Assembly (NCBI RefSeq): GCF_900102055.1
Contig: NZ_FNBA01000002.1
Span: 186,001-250,000 of the forward strand
Source: Ulvibacter litoralis
GTDB lineage: Bacteria > Bacteroidota > Bacteroidia > Flavobacteriales > Flavobacteriaceae
Direction of reading: 5' to 3'
DNA: 64,000 nucleotides
Shown here one piece after another: positions 26,115 to 35,493 of this stretch (its first letter is position 1; each line of letters begins with the position of its first letter). A program made the position numbers and the translations under genes. The notes under the pieces were generated by a model, which was given only the letters and a program-made list of their open reading frames with translations, did no database searches and was not told where the DNA came from.

Positions 26115-28013
26115 TTAACTAATGTGTATTCCTACTTTATTGATTTGATAGACTTTTTTTATTTCTTCTATAATTGCGATATCATCAATGGTTGATGGTA
26201 CATTGTATTGATGCTCATCTGCGATATTGCGTAATAATTTCCGAAGAATTTTTCCGCTTCGTGTTTTGGGCAATCGTTCTACAATGAGAACATCTCTAAA
26301 GGATGCTACGGCTCCGATTTCTTTACGTACTTGACTGATAATTTCTGAAGCAATTTCCTGCTCTTTAAAAGTATCGCCAGATTTGAGCACTATTAATCCT
26401 AAAGGTTTTTGACCTTTTAAGTTACAGTGTATTCCAAACACAGCACATTCGGCAACAGCCTTATGAGAAGCGACAATTTCTTCCATTTCCGCAGTGGAGA
26501 GACGATGCCCTGCAACATTAATCACGTCGTCCACTCTTCCGGTAATAAATACATAGCCATCTTCATCTTTATATCCGCCGTCACCAGAAAAGTAATAGCC
26601 AGGAAAACGTTCTAAATAGCCCGCTACAAAACGTTTGGGGTTGCCCCATAAGTTCCGTAAAGTGCCTGGAGGTAAGGGAAGTTTAACGGTTACATATCCT
26701 TCCACATCATCGGCAACTTCTTGACCTTCTTCGTTGAGTATTCTTATGTCATAGCCACAAACAGGAAATCCTGAAGAACCTGGTTTTACTAGATTTAATT
26801 GAACTCCAACCATGTTTGCAATCATAGGCCAACCACTTTCTGTTTGCCACCAATGATCTATCACTGGGACATTTAATTTCTCTTCTGTCCAAGTTAATGT
26901 GGCAACATCGCAGCGTTCGCCAGCTAAGAATTGATATTTTAAACAGGAGAGGTCAAATTGCTTAAGCATGTCGCCGTTTGGGTCTTCTTTTTTTATGGCT
27001 CTAATCGCTGTAGGAGCTGTAAACATTACTTTTACTTGATGTTCACTAATGACTCTCCAAAATGTCGAGGCATCTGGAGTTCTAATAGGTTTTCCTTCAA
27101 AAAGAACAGTTGTATTTCTATTTAATAATGGACCGTAGGCAATAAAGCTATGTCCAACCACCCAACCTACATCACTAGCAGCCCAAAAAGTGTCACCTTC
27201 TTCAACGCCATAAATGTATTTCATGGAAAACTTTAAGGCAGTAGCATATCCCCCAGTATCTCTAATTATTCCTTTAGGAGTTCCTGTTGTTCCTGAAGTA
27301 TATAATATATACGAAGGATGTGAAGCTGATAGAGACACAGCTTCTATTGAAGAAGATTTTTCTACGAGAGTGGTATAGTCTATATCGTAGTTTTTTTTCG
27401 GGATTTCAACGCCTAGCTTTCGATCAAAAACGATAACGTGTTCTGGTTTGTTTTTTGATTTCTGAATAGCTTCGTCTACAAATGGTTTGTATGGAATTAT
27501 GCGATCAATTTCAATTCCATTGGAAGCGGTGATAATTGCTTTTGGTTTACAGTCATCAATTCGAATGGCTAATTCGTGAGGAGCAAAGCCACCAAAAACG
27601 ACTGAATGTATTACGCCAATCCGTGCACATGCTAACATGGCATAGAGGGCCTGCGGTATCATAGGCATATAAATTATACAGGTATCTCCTTTTTGAAGAC
27701 CAAGGTCTTGTAATCCTCCAGCTAATTTTGAAACCTCTGCATGTAACTGGTTAAATGTGATATGCTCTTTAGTCGTTGTAACGGGCGAATCGTAAATAAT
27801 TGCATTTTGGTTTCCATAACCATTTGCGATATGAGTGTCTATACACAGGTAACTCAAATTGAGTTCGCCATCTTCAAACCATTGGTCGTAATCGTATTCA
27901 TCTTTTGATACGCCTATCTTAGGTTGTGTGTACCAATTTAATTGTCGTGCTTGTTCTAGCCAAAATTCATCTGGATGATCAATACTTCTAGAGTAAAAGT
28001 TTTGATATTTCAT
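26115..28013 (-). CDS. prpE: propionate--CoA ligase-like acyl-CoA synthetase
   Basis: A 632-aa adenylate-forming enzyme, paralogous to the acs product next to it but closer to PrpE: it has FAPHELAIRIDDCKPKAIIT and VIVFDRKLG, with the A3 motif TSGTTGTPKG, WWQTESGWP and LPKTRSGKILRK. It probably activates propionate, with acetate as a secondary substrate. It follows the small membrane-protein gene by 2 bp and precedes acs by 12 bp, so all three are one transcript. Choice of propionate over acetate is inferred from family resemblance. Confidence 0.85.
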   Translation of the reverse strand: MKYQNFYSRSIDHPDEFWLEQARQLNWYTQPKIGVSKDEYDYDQWFEDGELNLSYLCIDTHIANGYGNQNAIIYDSPVTTTKEHITFNQLHAEVSKLAGGLQDLGLQKGDTCIIYMPMIPQALYAMLACARIGVIHSVVFGGFAPHELAIRIDDCKPKAIITASNGIEIDRIIPYKPFVDEAIQKSKNKPEHVIVFDRKLGVEIPKKNYDIDYTTLVEKSSSIEAVSLSASHPSYILYTSGTTGTPKGIIRDTGGYATALKFSMKYIYGVEEGDTFWAASDVGWVVGHSFIAYGPLLNRNTTVLFEGKPIRTPDASTFWRVISEHQVKVMFTAPTAIRAIKKEDPNGDMLKQFDLSCLKYQFLAGERCDVATLTWTEEKLNVPVIDHWWQTESGWPMIANMVGVQLNLVKPGSSGFPVCGYDIRILNEEGQEVADDVEGYVTVKLPLPPGTLRNLWGNPKRFVAGYLERFPGYYFSGDGGYKDEDGYVFITGRVDDVINVAGHRLSTAEMEEIVASHKAVAECAVFGIHCNLKGQKPLGLIVLKSGDTFKEQEIASEIISQVRKEIGAVASFRDVLIVERLPKTRSGKILRKLLRNIADEHQYNVPSTIDDIAIIEEIKKVYQINKVGIHIS

Positions 28014-28015
28014 TG

Positions 28016-28234
28016 TTAGGCTTTTTTAGTTTTAAAAAATCCAAACCAATTTGGATTGAGAACTTTTAATTTAATAAAAACCCATATTATCACAACGAAA
28101 CAAGCACCCATAACTATAGACTCCATGGGACTTACCGGGTTTTCGCTCTCTAATTTAAAACGTAGAAATAAGGATATAATAGCATATACAGAGATAATAA
28201 TATCTGATGCCAAGGGTGGAATTTGAAATTTCAT
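28016..28234 (-). CDS. small two-helix membrane protein
   Basis: A 72-aa protein with two predicted membrane helices (about 8-26 and 38-57) and a positively charged C-terminus (FFKTKKA). I know no named family. It lies between the orphan receiver gene (50 bp upstream) and the prpE-like gene (2 bp downstream), so it is almost certainly co-transcribed with the synthetases. A role as a small subunit or regulator of transport is possible, by analogy with the other small membrane proteins in this locus (inference). Confidence 0.7.
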   Translation of the reverse strand: MKFQIPPLASDIIISVYAIISLFLRFKLESENPVSPMESIVMGACFVVIIWVFIKLKVLNPNWFGFFKTKKA

Positions 28235-28284
28235 AATAAACTATCTTAAATTAAACTTAGTTTGTTTGCACACAAAACCAATTT

Positions 28285-28650
28285 TTAACTGAGTAGTTCT
28301 TGAATTTCTGAAACTATCTTTTTTACTGAAAAAGGTTTGGTAATATACCTATCTGCTCCAAGCTTTAATCCTTTTTCTATGTCTGAAGCTTTATTTTTGG
28401 CTGTTAAAAAAACAACCTTCGTATGCTTTAAACGTTCACTTTTTTTAATGATTTCGAGGGTCTGGTATCCATCTACATTTGGCATCATAATATCTAGTAA
28501 AACAACATCTGGAATATTGTTCTCTAAAATATGAATTGCCTCACTACCATCTCTACCAATAAACACCTCAAAGTTCTGTTTTTTAAAGGTGTATTCCAAC
28601 GTCATTACAATGTTGGGCTCGTCATCTACAATTAATATTTTCTTTCTCAT
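28285..28650 (-). CDS. stand-alone CheY-like response regulator
   Basis: The 121-aa product is a receiver domain alone: acidic pair in ILIVDDEPNI, phospho-acceptor Asp in VVLLDIMMPNVDG (near residue 53), Thr in VFLTAKNK and Lys in YITKPFSVKK. There is no DNA-binding output. It begins 16 bp after the symporter-kinase gene and is surely its partner. In the CrbSR/CbrAB systems the partner regulator carries a DNA-binding domain, so this version must act through protein contact or a phosphorelay. Confidence 0.93.
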   Translation of the reverse strand: MRKKILIVDDEPNIVMTLEYTFKKQNFEVFIGRDGSEAIHILENNIPDVVLLDIMMPNVDGYQTLEIIKKSERLKHTKVVFLTAKNKASDIEKGLKLGADRYITKPFSVKKIVSEIQELLS

Positions 28651-28666
28651 AAAAGAGGACTACAAG

Positions 28667-31357
28667 TTAATTAATAGGCAACTTAAAAACAAATGTTACG
28701 CCGTGTTTTTTATTGTTTTTTGCCCAAATTTCTCCTCCATGTTTTTCGATAATTTGTTTGCTAATGGCTAAACCGAGACCACTCCCTTCAGGTTTAATTG
28801 TATTTTGATTTTGAGATTGATAAAATTTATCAAAAATGTACTTAAAATCTTCTTTAGGAATGCTTTTTCCATTATCGTGAACCGACACTTCCACAAACCC
28901 ATTTACAGTAGAAGTGGTTACTGTAATTTCTCCTTTATCGGGTGCGCAAAATTTTAGTGCATTGGAAAGTAAGTTTGTGAGTACCTGTAAAATACGGTCT
29001 TCATCATATTTAAGTAGTTTTTCTTCAATGCTATTATTTATAATTTTTACGCTTCTTTTTAAAGCAATTTGCGAGATGCTATTAATCGCTTTATTAATCG
29101 TTAACTGAATGCTATTGGTTTGGAAGTCTAATTCTTTTCTGTTAGTAGCAAGTTTTTCGAAATATAAAATATCGTTGATAAGTCTTGATAGTCGTTCCGA
29201 ATCTTGCAACATATTTTTTAAAAATTGTGCTTTAATTTCTGGAGGCATATCATCTTCATCATCTATAAGTAGTTCTGTGGCAGCTCTAATTCCTGTGAGT
29301 GGTGTTTTTAATTCGTGGGCAACGGTATCTAAAAACTCATCTTTCTGGCGGTCTTTTTCAATAAGTGCCGAGTTGGCTGTTTTTAATTGGTTTGTAAGGT
29401 TGGTTAACTCGTTCGACTTTTCGTGAAGCATTTTATTTTTTGAAAAGGCTTCTTTCGATTCTTCCAAAATTTTTAAAACTTCAACCAGGCTTATTTCTTC
29501 TTCTTTGACAGCACCTGCAATTAATATTTTAGCCGAAGCACTTCCGATACACCCTGTGAGTAGTTTTTCAGAAAAATTAATTAAACGCGCATCTGCCATT
29601 TGCGTGTCTTTTGGAAGTTTGTATTTCATAAAGAAGAGATTCAAAGCTCTTTCGGTTCTAGGCACTCCTAAAAATTTATTCAACACACTTTTTATATCAG
29701 ATACATAGGCTTCTCCTCTCCAAACCAAAACATTGTCTTGAAGGGCGGCGTAATTTTTTTGATCTACAAACATTTCGGCGTAATTCCGTTCTCTGTAGTT
29801 TCCTTTTGAAATTAATGAAAAAGTTAAGTAGCAAAAGAGATTGCACAATAGACTCCAAAAGAAGGCGTGTGCTGGCGGACTTAAAAAGTCGATGCCGAAT
29901 AGGGCGTGAGGTTTTAGCAGTTCTATTCCGAACAACCCATACATTTCAAAATCTTTAGTGCCAGTGTAGGCTTCTAGTGTAAAAGGAAGTATTAAAGTGT
30001 AAACCGTTATTAGAAACCCACTAATAATTCCAATGATAGCTGCTTTTGAAGAACCTCGATTCCAAAATAAACCCAAGAAAAAAGCAGGTGCCATTTGCGC
30101 TATAATCACAAAAGAAATAAGTCCAATAGAGTATAGGGACAACTGAATGGAAAAGTTTACATAAAATAAATACGCTAGAATGATGATTGAAAAAATGGAA
30201 ATCCGTCGAATGTTTTTAATGTACTTGTTATTTCGTTCAGGATCTCCTTTGCTGAATTTGTCTAGAAAGCCATACGGAATTACTAAGTTGTTACTCACCA
30301 TTGTTGAAAGGGCAAGTGTTGAAACGACCACCATAGAAATGACTGCGGAAAAACCACCGAGGAAAACTAATAGGGCTAAAAACACATTTCCGTTTTCTAG
30401 CGGAAGGAGCAGTGTGAAGTATTCGGCATTTACGGTATTTCCGAAGGTTAACGTTCCGCCCCAGGCAATGAAAATAACAAAAATATTAAAGAGTAATAAA
30501 TACAACGGAAACAGCCAGATGGCTTTTTTTAGATGTTTTTCGCGATTGTTTTCAACCACTGAAACTTGAAATTGTCTCGGTAGTAAAAAGATGGCCATAA
30601 AAGAGAGTGATATCATGAACAACCATGTAAACCCATCTTCTATGCTATTTAATTTTGTTAAGCGATCAAAATCGGGAAGCTTTGAAACTTGCGAATAGAT
30701 GTCTTGCGTACCATCAAAGAGGTAGAAGGTAATGTAAACTCCAATGATGAGAAAAAATACTAGTTTTAAAATAGACTCTAAAGCCACAGAAGCTACAATA
30801 CCTCGGTGTTTTTCTGAAGCATCTGTTTTTTGTGTTCCGAAGAAGGTGGCGAAAATGGCTAATAGCACGGCGATATAAAGTGTGGAGTCGTCGTAAATAC
30901 CAGAGGCGATATAGCTATTGTCATGCGACATAATTTCGAACGTTTCAGAAATAGCTTTTAACTGAAGCGAAATATAAGGCACCGTTCCGACCACACAAAC
31001 AAAGGTGATTAATGCACCTAGAAAACGGTTGTTTCCGTAGCGCAACGAAATAAAGTCGGCTATGGAAGATATTTTATGCTGATTGGATATTCGAATGACT
31101 CTCCGCATAATGATAATCCAAACGGGAAGCGCGATAATAGGTCCTAAGTAGATGGGTAGAAAATTAATCCCTGAATTCGCGGCAATACCTATGCTTCCGT
31201 AGTACGTCCAAGCAGAACAATAGACAGCAAGCGACAAGGTATAAATATAAGGGTTGTTTGTCCATTTGCTTTTTGCATTTTTTTCAGCTAAAAAAGCAAT
31301 ATAAAACAGAAAAGCTAGGTAACATACAATGATGAAAAACAGGGTGTAATTACTCAT
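28667..31357 (-). CDS. SLC5-symporter-fused sensor histidine kinase (CrbS/CbrA-like)
   Basis: An 896-aa membrane kinase. Residues ~1-530 form a sodium:solute symporter (SSS) domain with about 13 helices; a linker domain follows (about 545-640; FLGVPRTERALNLFF, STAC-like), then a coiled coil, HisKA with the histidine in DTVAHELKTPL and a HATPase (NALKFCAPDKG, GSGLGLAISKQ). In Vibrio and Pseudomonas, CrbS and CbrA control acs and carbon-source use, which matches the neighbours here. Its first 8 bp overlap the small membrane gene upstream. Confidence 0.95.
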   Translation of the reverse strand: MSNYTLFFIIVCYLAFLFYIAFLAEKNAKSKWTNNPYIYTLSLAVYCSAWTYYGSIGIAANSGINFLPIYLGPIIALPVWIIIMRRVIRISNQHKISSIADFISLRYGNNRFLGALITFVCVVGTVPYISLQLKAISETFEIMSHDNSYIASGIYDDSTLYIAVLLAIFATFFGTQKTDASEKHRGIVASVALESILKLVFFLIIGVYITFYLFDGTQDIYSQVSKLPDFDRLTKLNSIEDGFTWLFMISLSFMAIFLLPRQFQVSVVENNREKHLKKAIWLFPLYLLLFNIFVIFIAWGGTLTFGNTVNAEYFTLLLPLENGNVFLALLVFLGGFSAVISMVVVSTLALSTMVSNNLVIPYGFLDKFSKGDPERNNKYIKNIRRISIFSIIILAYLFYVNFSIQLSLYSIGLISFVIIAQMAPAFFLGLFWNRGSSKAAIIGIISGFLITVYTLILPFTLEAYTGTKDFEMYGLFGIELLKPHALFGIDFLSPPAHAFFWSLLCNLFCYLTFSLISKGNYRERNYAEMFVDQKNYAALQDNVLVWRGEAYVSDIKSVLNKFLGVPRTERALNLFFMKYKLPKDTQMADARLINFSEKLLTGCIGSASAKILIAGAVKEEEISLVEVLKILEESKEAFSKNKMLHEKSNELTNLTNQLKTANSALIEKDRQKDEFLDTVAHELKTPLTGIRAATELLIDDEDDMPPEIKAQFLKNMLQDSERLSRLINDILYFEKLATNRKELDFQTNSIQLTINKAINSISQIALKRSVKIINNSIEEKLLKYDEDRILQVLTNLLSNALKFCAPDKGEITVTTSTVNGFVEVSVHDNGKSIPKEDFKYIFDKFYQSQNQNTIKPEGSGLGLAISKQIIEKHGGEIWAKNNKKHGVTFVFKLPIN

Positions 31358-31544
31358 AGAATCGTTTTAGTATAATGAAACAAACGATGATAGAGAGCAA
31401 CCAGATGGTAAAAATGAAAAAATAAAGCACTGGTATTCCGAAAACGGCTCCGTTTATATTGAATATGAATATAAATGGGACATTAAAAGCAAAAAACAAT
31501 GCTAGGGAAATGATTACTAATTTCTGTTCGTGTCTCTTTTTCAT
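31350..31544 (-). CDS. small two-helix membrane protein
   Basis: From ATG 31544 (MKKRHEQKLV) the product is 64 aa with a basic N-terminus and two hydrophobic helices. A longer GTG-started reading from 31586 adds a hydrophobic stretch without a plausible leader, so I prefer the ATG. Its end overlaps the kinase start by 8 bp, indicating coupled translation. Size and position recall the small DUF485/DUF4212 subunits that accompany SSS transporters, so it may be the accessory subunit of the kinase's symporter domain (inference). Confidence 0.7.
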   Translation of the reverse strand: MKKRHEQKLVIISLALFFAFNVPFIFIFNINGAVFGIPVLYFFIFTIWLLSIIVCFIILKRFYE

Positions 31545-31628
31545 GAGGTTTTTCAAATAATCACTAAAATAATAAAACAGTACCACTTTAAAGCGATACT
31601 GTTTTATGAATATATGAATTAGTACTAA

Positions 31629-33404
31629 TTAATGTGAATGGGCTTCTCCAGCATTGTTTGGAATACGAATATTTTCAACAATTTCTTGAACATTTTCTGG
31701 AGGGGCTGGTGTCAATCTAGAAACAACTAACGAAATAACAATATTTACAATCATTGCTACAGTTCCGAAACCTTCAGGAGAAGTTCCGAACCACCATTCG
31801 CTAGCAGGTCTAGCTTCCATAACACCTACTAATCCTGTTTTATACCGAATCATGTAGAATAACATTAAGCAGATTCCTACAACCATTCCGGCAACGGCAC
31901 CTTCTTTGTTCATTCTTTTGTCAAAAATACCGAGTATAATGGCAGGGAAGAAGGAGGCAGCTCCCAAACCGAAGGCGAGGGCAACTACCGCGGCGACAAA
32001 TCCCGGCGGATAAATTCCGAAAAGTCCAGCAATAACAATTGCAAATAAAATACTAATACGTGCAGCTAATAGTTCTCCTTTGTCAGAGATGTCTGGTTTG
32101 ATTTGTTTTTTAATTAAATCATGCGAAATCGAGGTAGAAATTACCAATAATAGTCCAGCAGCCGTTGAAAGCGCAGCGGCTAATCCACCGGCAGCAACTA
32201 ATGCAATTACCCAGTTTGGTAATTTTGCAATTTCTGGATTGGCTAATACCATAATGTCTCTATCTACATATAATTCATTTTCTGCGGTACTTGGATTCGA
32301 AATTAGACGTTCTCCTGAAGCTCCTCTTTCCTCCGTGAAAGTTGGTTTCTTTCCATCGATTGAGCTTCCTGCTACATATTGAATTTTTCCATCTCCGTTT
32401 TTGTCAGACCATGCAATTAAACCTGTATTTTCCCAGTTTTTAAACCATTCTGGAATTTCAGTATAAGGAGTATTACTCACTGTTTGAATTAGGTTTGTTC
32501 TTGCGAAAACAGCAACTGCCGGAGCTGTAGTGTAAAGGATAGCAATAAACAATAACGCTAAGCCGGCAGACTTACGGGCATCTTTAACATTTGGAACCGT
32601 AAAGAAACGAACAATAACGTGTGGTAATCCTGCAGTACCTGCCATTAAAGCTAAAGTAATAGCAAAGACATCCCAAGTCGATTTACTTCCGCTTGTAAAT
32701 TCTTTAAAACCAAGATCTGTATGTAAACTGTCTAATTTATCGAGTAAGTAAGTACCGTCTTGAACACTTCCTCCCATACCAATTTGTGGAATAACATGTC
32801 CTGTCATTTGTATAGAGATGAAAATGGCTGGAACCATAAATGCAAAGATTAAGACACAATACTGTGCAACTTGCGTATAGGTAATTCCTTTCATACCTCC
32901 TAAGAAGGCGAAAACAAGTACTACTGCCATTCCGATAATTACACCAACGGTAATATCTACTTGTAAAAATTGAGAGAATACAATTCCCACACCTCTCATT
33001 TGTCCTGCTACATATGTAAATGAAACAATTAAGGCACAGATCACAGCTACGGTTCTAGCCGTGTTTGAGTAATAACGATCTCCAATAAAATCGGGGACCG
33101 TAAATTTTCCGAACTTCCGAAGGTAGGGAGCGAGAAGTAGTGCTAAAAGTACATATCCTCCTGTCCATCCCATGAGATACACCGAGCCGTCATATCCTGC
33201 AAAGGAAATAATTCCTGCCATTGATATAAAGGAGGCAGCACTCATCCAGTCTGCTGCAGTAGCCAATCCGTTTGCTAAGGGAGAAACTCCTCCACCAGCA
33301 ACGTAAAATTCTTTTGTAGAACCCGCTCGGGCCCATATTGCAATTCCAAAATAGAGGGAAAAGGTAATCCCAACTAAAATCCATGTCCAAACTTGAACGC
33401 TCAT
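31629..33404 (-). CDS. actP: ActP-type cation/acetate symporter
   Basis: A 591-aa SSS-family transporter with 13-14 membrane helices. Landmarks are FYVAGGGVSPLANGLATAAD near the N-terminus, DWMSAASFISMAG, and GGLAAALSTAAGLLLVIST, typical of the ActP/MctP group. An extra ~55-residue polar loop (about 305-385; AWSDKNGDGKIQYVAG) between helices is common in the DUF4212-associated type. It imports acetate or related short acids with Na+. The DUF4212 subunit gene precedes it by 30 bp and a porin lies further upstream. Confidence 0.9.
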   Translation of the reverse strand: MSVQVWTWILVGITFSLYFGIAIWARAGSTKEFYVAGGGVSPLANGLATAADWMSAASFISMAGIISFAGYDGSVYLMGWTGGYVLLALLLAPYLRKFGKFTVPDFIGDRYYSNTARTVAVICALIVSFTYVAGQMRGVGIVFSQFLQVDITVGVIIGMAVVLVFAFLGGMKGITYTQVAQYCVLIFAFMVPAIFISIQMTGHVIPQIGMGGSVQDGTYLLDKLDSLHTDLGFKEFTSGSKSTWDVFAITLALMAGTAGLPHVIVRFFTVPNVKDARKSAGLALLFIAILYTTAPAVAVFARTNLIQTVSNTPYTEIPEWFKNWENTGLIAWSDKNGDGKIQYVAGSSIDGKKPTFTEERGASGERLISNPSTAENELYVDRDIMVLANPEIAKLPNWVIALVAAGGLAAALSTAAGLLLVISTSISHDLIKKQIKPDISDKGELLAARISILFAIVIAGLFGIYPPGFVAAVVALAFGLGAASFFPAIILGIFDKRMNKEGAVAGMVVGICLMLFYMIRYKTGLVGVMEARPASEWWFGTSPEGFGTVAMIVNIVISLVVSRLTPAPPENVQEIVENIRIPNNAGEAHSH

Positions 33405-33434
33405 ATTTTTATATTTTTAAGATTAGTATTAGGA

Positions 33435-33692
33435 TTACTTGTCGTAACCAAATTTTTTATCAAGCTTATTCATAAGGCGTACGTATACAAAAATTAAGAT
33501 TACGAATACGTAAATAGAGCCTTGTTGCGCAAACCAGAAACCTAGTTTGAAACCGCCTAAGCGAAATTGATTTAATTCTTCTCTGAAAAGGATACCGCAA
33601 CCATAGGAAACAATAAACCAAATAGAGAGCAGAATGAGTAGATACCTAAGGTTTACTTTCCAATAGGCAGTTGCTTTTTCTTTTGATGTCAT
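33435..33692 (-). CDS. DUF4212 symporter small subunit
   Basis: An 85-aa protein with two membrane helices and the DUF4212 layout: AYWKVNLRYLLILLSIWF, then FKLGFWFAQQGSIYVFVIL, then a cytoplasmic tail VRLMNKLDKKFGYDK. The family is found next to ActP-like genes and is thought to be a small subunit. Here it lies 30 bp before actP and 12 bp after the porin gene on one transcript. Confidence 0.93.
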   Translation of the reverse strand: MTSKEKATAYWKVNLRYLLILLSIWFIVSYGCGILFREELNQFRLGGFKLGFWFAQQGSIYVFVILIFVYVRLMNKLDKKFGYDK

Positions 33693-33704
33693 AATTGAAA
33701 GGGT

Positions 33705-34928
33705 TTAGAGGTAAATCATTGCTTGAAGCGTTACCGTTCCATTTTTAGATTCGCCAAATTTTTGGTGTTGATACTCTAAAGTTAGTTTTGAATTATTTCC
33801 GCTTAAATAGGAGTTCACACCTATTCCGAAGATATTTCTGTTATCGTCTACTGCATCATAACTATTGGAAGCTAGTGATACATACGGTTGAAATCTGGCT
33901 TTTGTAAGATCACCAGCAAATACATACCCAACATGAGCATATACCATACTTCCTGTTCCGTAAGCGCTGTATAAATAATCTTTTCCGTAGTCATTAGATT
34001 GAAAAGTGGCATATGCAGAGATAGCACTTCCGTCTTCGCCAAGAGGAGCATCATAAAACGCATCGATGGCGAATAAAGCAATGTCTTCTCCTACTAAGTT
34101 TTCATTGGTGTCCATTCGAACTGAACCACTGGGGTGTAAAAAGAAACCAGCCCCTACATTAAATACTTTTTTAGCCCCTAAATAGGTTCCTACTTTATAC
34201 GGTAAAAATGTAGATTCTTGATCTAGAAAATTATAATCGAAATAACCTGCATATGCAAAACCAGCATCTTTTGAGCCGAGAAGTCGTTTTCCTCCATATA
34301 CCGCAGCACCATTTGCTTCGGGCTCTCGGGCATCTAGACCATTTGTAATTGCATCATTGATCGCGACACGGTATTGAAGTTTTCCAAACTTCCCTTTTCC
34401 GTACACACCAAGATGTCGTGCAAACTGATCTGAAAGTCCGATGGTCGACCATGACTGACGGTTGTTGTCTAGGGTAAGCATGTTTAACGTACTTTGGTTG
34501 TTGAGACGTGATATTCCGTTAAAGTAATGCAGTCCGCCTCCTACAGCGTGATCTTTAGCTACGTTGTATTGTGCCCAAACGCCATGAAAAAACAACTGTG
34601 AACCTTCTCCTTTTCCTGTCGGACTTAGAGAACCGCTATTTAAACTGTTTAAGCCGAAATGTGAGAGGATTAAAAACTTCTCATTAATTTGTGAGAACAT
34701 TAAAACACGGGCTCTGCGTAAATTGAAGTTGATGTGACTTGCGTCTTCAGGGACTTCATCTGTATAGGTTGCTTGAACTTGCGCCCAAGAAATTACACGG
34801 AGGTATTTTTTGCCCTCCTCGTCAAACTTAATTTTGAGCCCTCCTGAATAATCTGGAGAACTTTGGGAGTACATGTTCTGAAAAGCAAAAAGACTAATAC
34901 TTAACAGAATTACCAGTTGTTTCTTCAT
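33705..34928 (-). CDS. outer-membrane porin of the acetate locus (OprO/P-like)
   Basis: The 407-aa product starts with a signal peptide (MKKQLVILLSISLFAF, cut near residue 22, MYSQ-S) and continues as a beta-rich sequence with alternating aromatic strands, ending in LTLEYQHQKFGESKN and the terminal strand TVTLQAMIYL. It resembles phosphate-selective porin-type barrels of Bacteroidota. I use ATG 34928; a longer frame to 34976 adds a leader without a purpose. As first gene of the porin-DUF4212-ActP unit, it probably passes acetate or other small anions through the outer membrane (inference). Confidence 0.82.
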   Translation of the reverse strand: MKKQLVILLSISLFAFQNMYSQSSPDYSGGLKIKFDEEGKKYLRVISWAQVQATYTDEVPEDASHINFNLRRARVLMFSQINEKFLILSHFGLNSLNSGSLSPTGKGEGSQLFFHGVWAQYNVAKDHAVGGGLHYFNGISRLNNQSTLNMLTLDNNRQSWSTIGLSDQFARHLGVYGKGKFGKLQYRVAINDAITNGLDAREPEANGAAVYGGKRLLGSKDAGFAYAGYFDYNFLDQESTFLPYKVGTYLGAKKVFNVGAGFFLHPSGSVRMDTNENLVGEDIALFAIDAFYDAPLGEDGSAISAYATFQSNDYGKDYLYSAYGTGSMVYAHVGYVFAGDLTKARFQPYVSLASNSYDAVDDNRNIFGIGVNSYLSGNNSKLTLEYQHQKFGESKNGTVTLQAMIYL

Positions 34929-35022
34929 AGTTTTTAGTTGGATTAGTGAGTAAAATATTGGTATTGTGTGCTCCACTAAATTCTATAAAACTATGAGTTA
35001 ACAAAAAGTTAATATATATAGA

Positions 35023-35037
35023 TGCTAATTAGCTATA
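35023..35037. promoter_or_regulatory. palindrome similar to the repeats before the HTH gene
   Basis: TGCTAATTAGCTATA contains the perfect palindrome GCTAATTAGC (35024-35033) and agrees at 12 of 15 positions with the repeated TGCTAAATTACTATA upstream of the neighbouring HTH gene. It lies 94 bp before the porin start codon and could be an operator for that HTH protein. This rests on pattern similarity alone. Confidence 0.3.
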
Positions 35038-35038
35038 G

Positions 35039-35458
35039 TTATTCTTTAAAACGTTCCCATTTTATTAACATAAACTTATCTCCAAGCTCGGTAATTAAAA
35101 CACCTGCGCCGCTTAGGTTTTGGGTGTCTTGAAAATAATTAGATAGCTCTGTAGCACTTAATATCTTATAAGTTGGATGGTAATTAGAATTGTAAGGACG
35201 TTTGATATTGTACTTTTTTACCCAGTTCATAATACTCACGTGAGAGATCCCTAAAATACGTTCAATTTCACGATACGTTAAGCCTTCTAAGTACAGTTGT
35301 AATGCTTTATTCACGTAATAATCATCTATCTTTTTGCCAAGTTTGTTTACAGTGAAATTATAGCCGCATTTTTTGCATTTATAACGTTGTCTGTTATTGA
35401 TAATTCCGCTTTTAACGTAATGATCTGAGCTACAGTTTGGACAACTAGGATGTTTCAT
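35039..35458 (-). CDS. zinc-ribbon/HTH protein related to IS1 InsA N-terminus, probable domesticated regulator
   Basis: A 139-aa protein from ATG 35458 (MKHPSCPNCSS). The first ~35 residues are a zinc ribbon (CPNC and CKKC pairs), followed by an HTH (LTYREIERILGISHVSIMNW), both as in InsA of IS1-type transposases. There is no DDE catalytic domain, no frameshift into an insB-like frame and no inverted repeats around it. The last ~45 residues (ATELSNYFQDTQ to LIKWERFKE) are not transposase-like. It lies between the porin operon and trxB. I read it as a DNA-binding regulator of the acetate locus that descends from a transposase (inference). Confidence 0.7.
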   Translation of the reverse strand: MKHPSCPNCSSDHYVKSGIINNRQRYKCKKCGYNFTVNKLGKKIDDYYVNKALQLYLEGLTYREIERILGISHVSIMNWVKKYNIKRPYNSNYHPTYKILSATELSNYFQDTQNLSGAGVLITELGDKFMLIKWERFKE

Positions 35459-35493
35459 ATATAGTAATTTAGCATAAATATAGTAATTTAGCA
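35459..35493. repeat. two 16-bp direct repeats at the start of the HTH gene
   Basis: ATATAGTAATTTAGCA occurs at 35459-35474 and 35478-35493, a 19-bp period, directly against the ATG at 35458. It may be a pair of binding sites covering the leader of the HTH gene, which would allow autoregulation. Confidence 0.55.

Noticed and set aside
24195-28013. Possible recent duplication of acs
   Set aside because: The two synthetases differ along their whole length and match different subfamilies (Acs and PrpE); they are old paralogues, not a fresh duplication.
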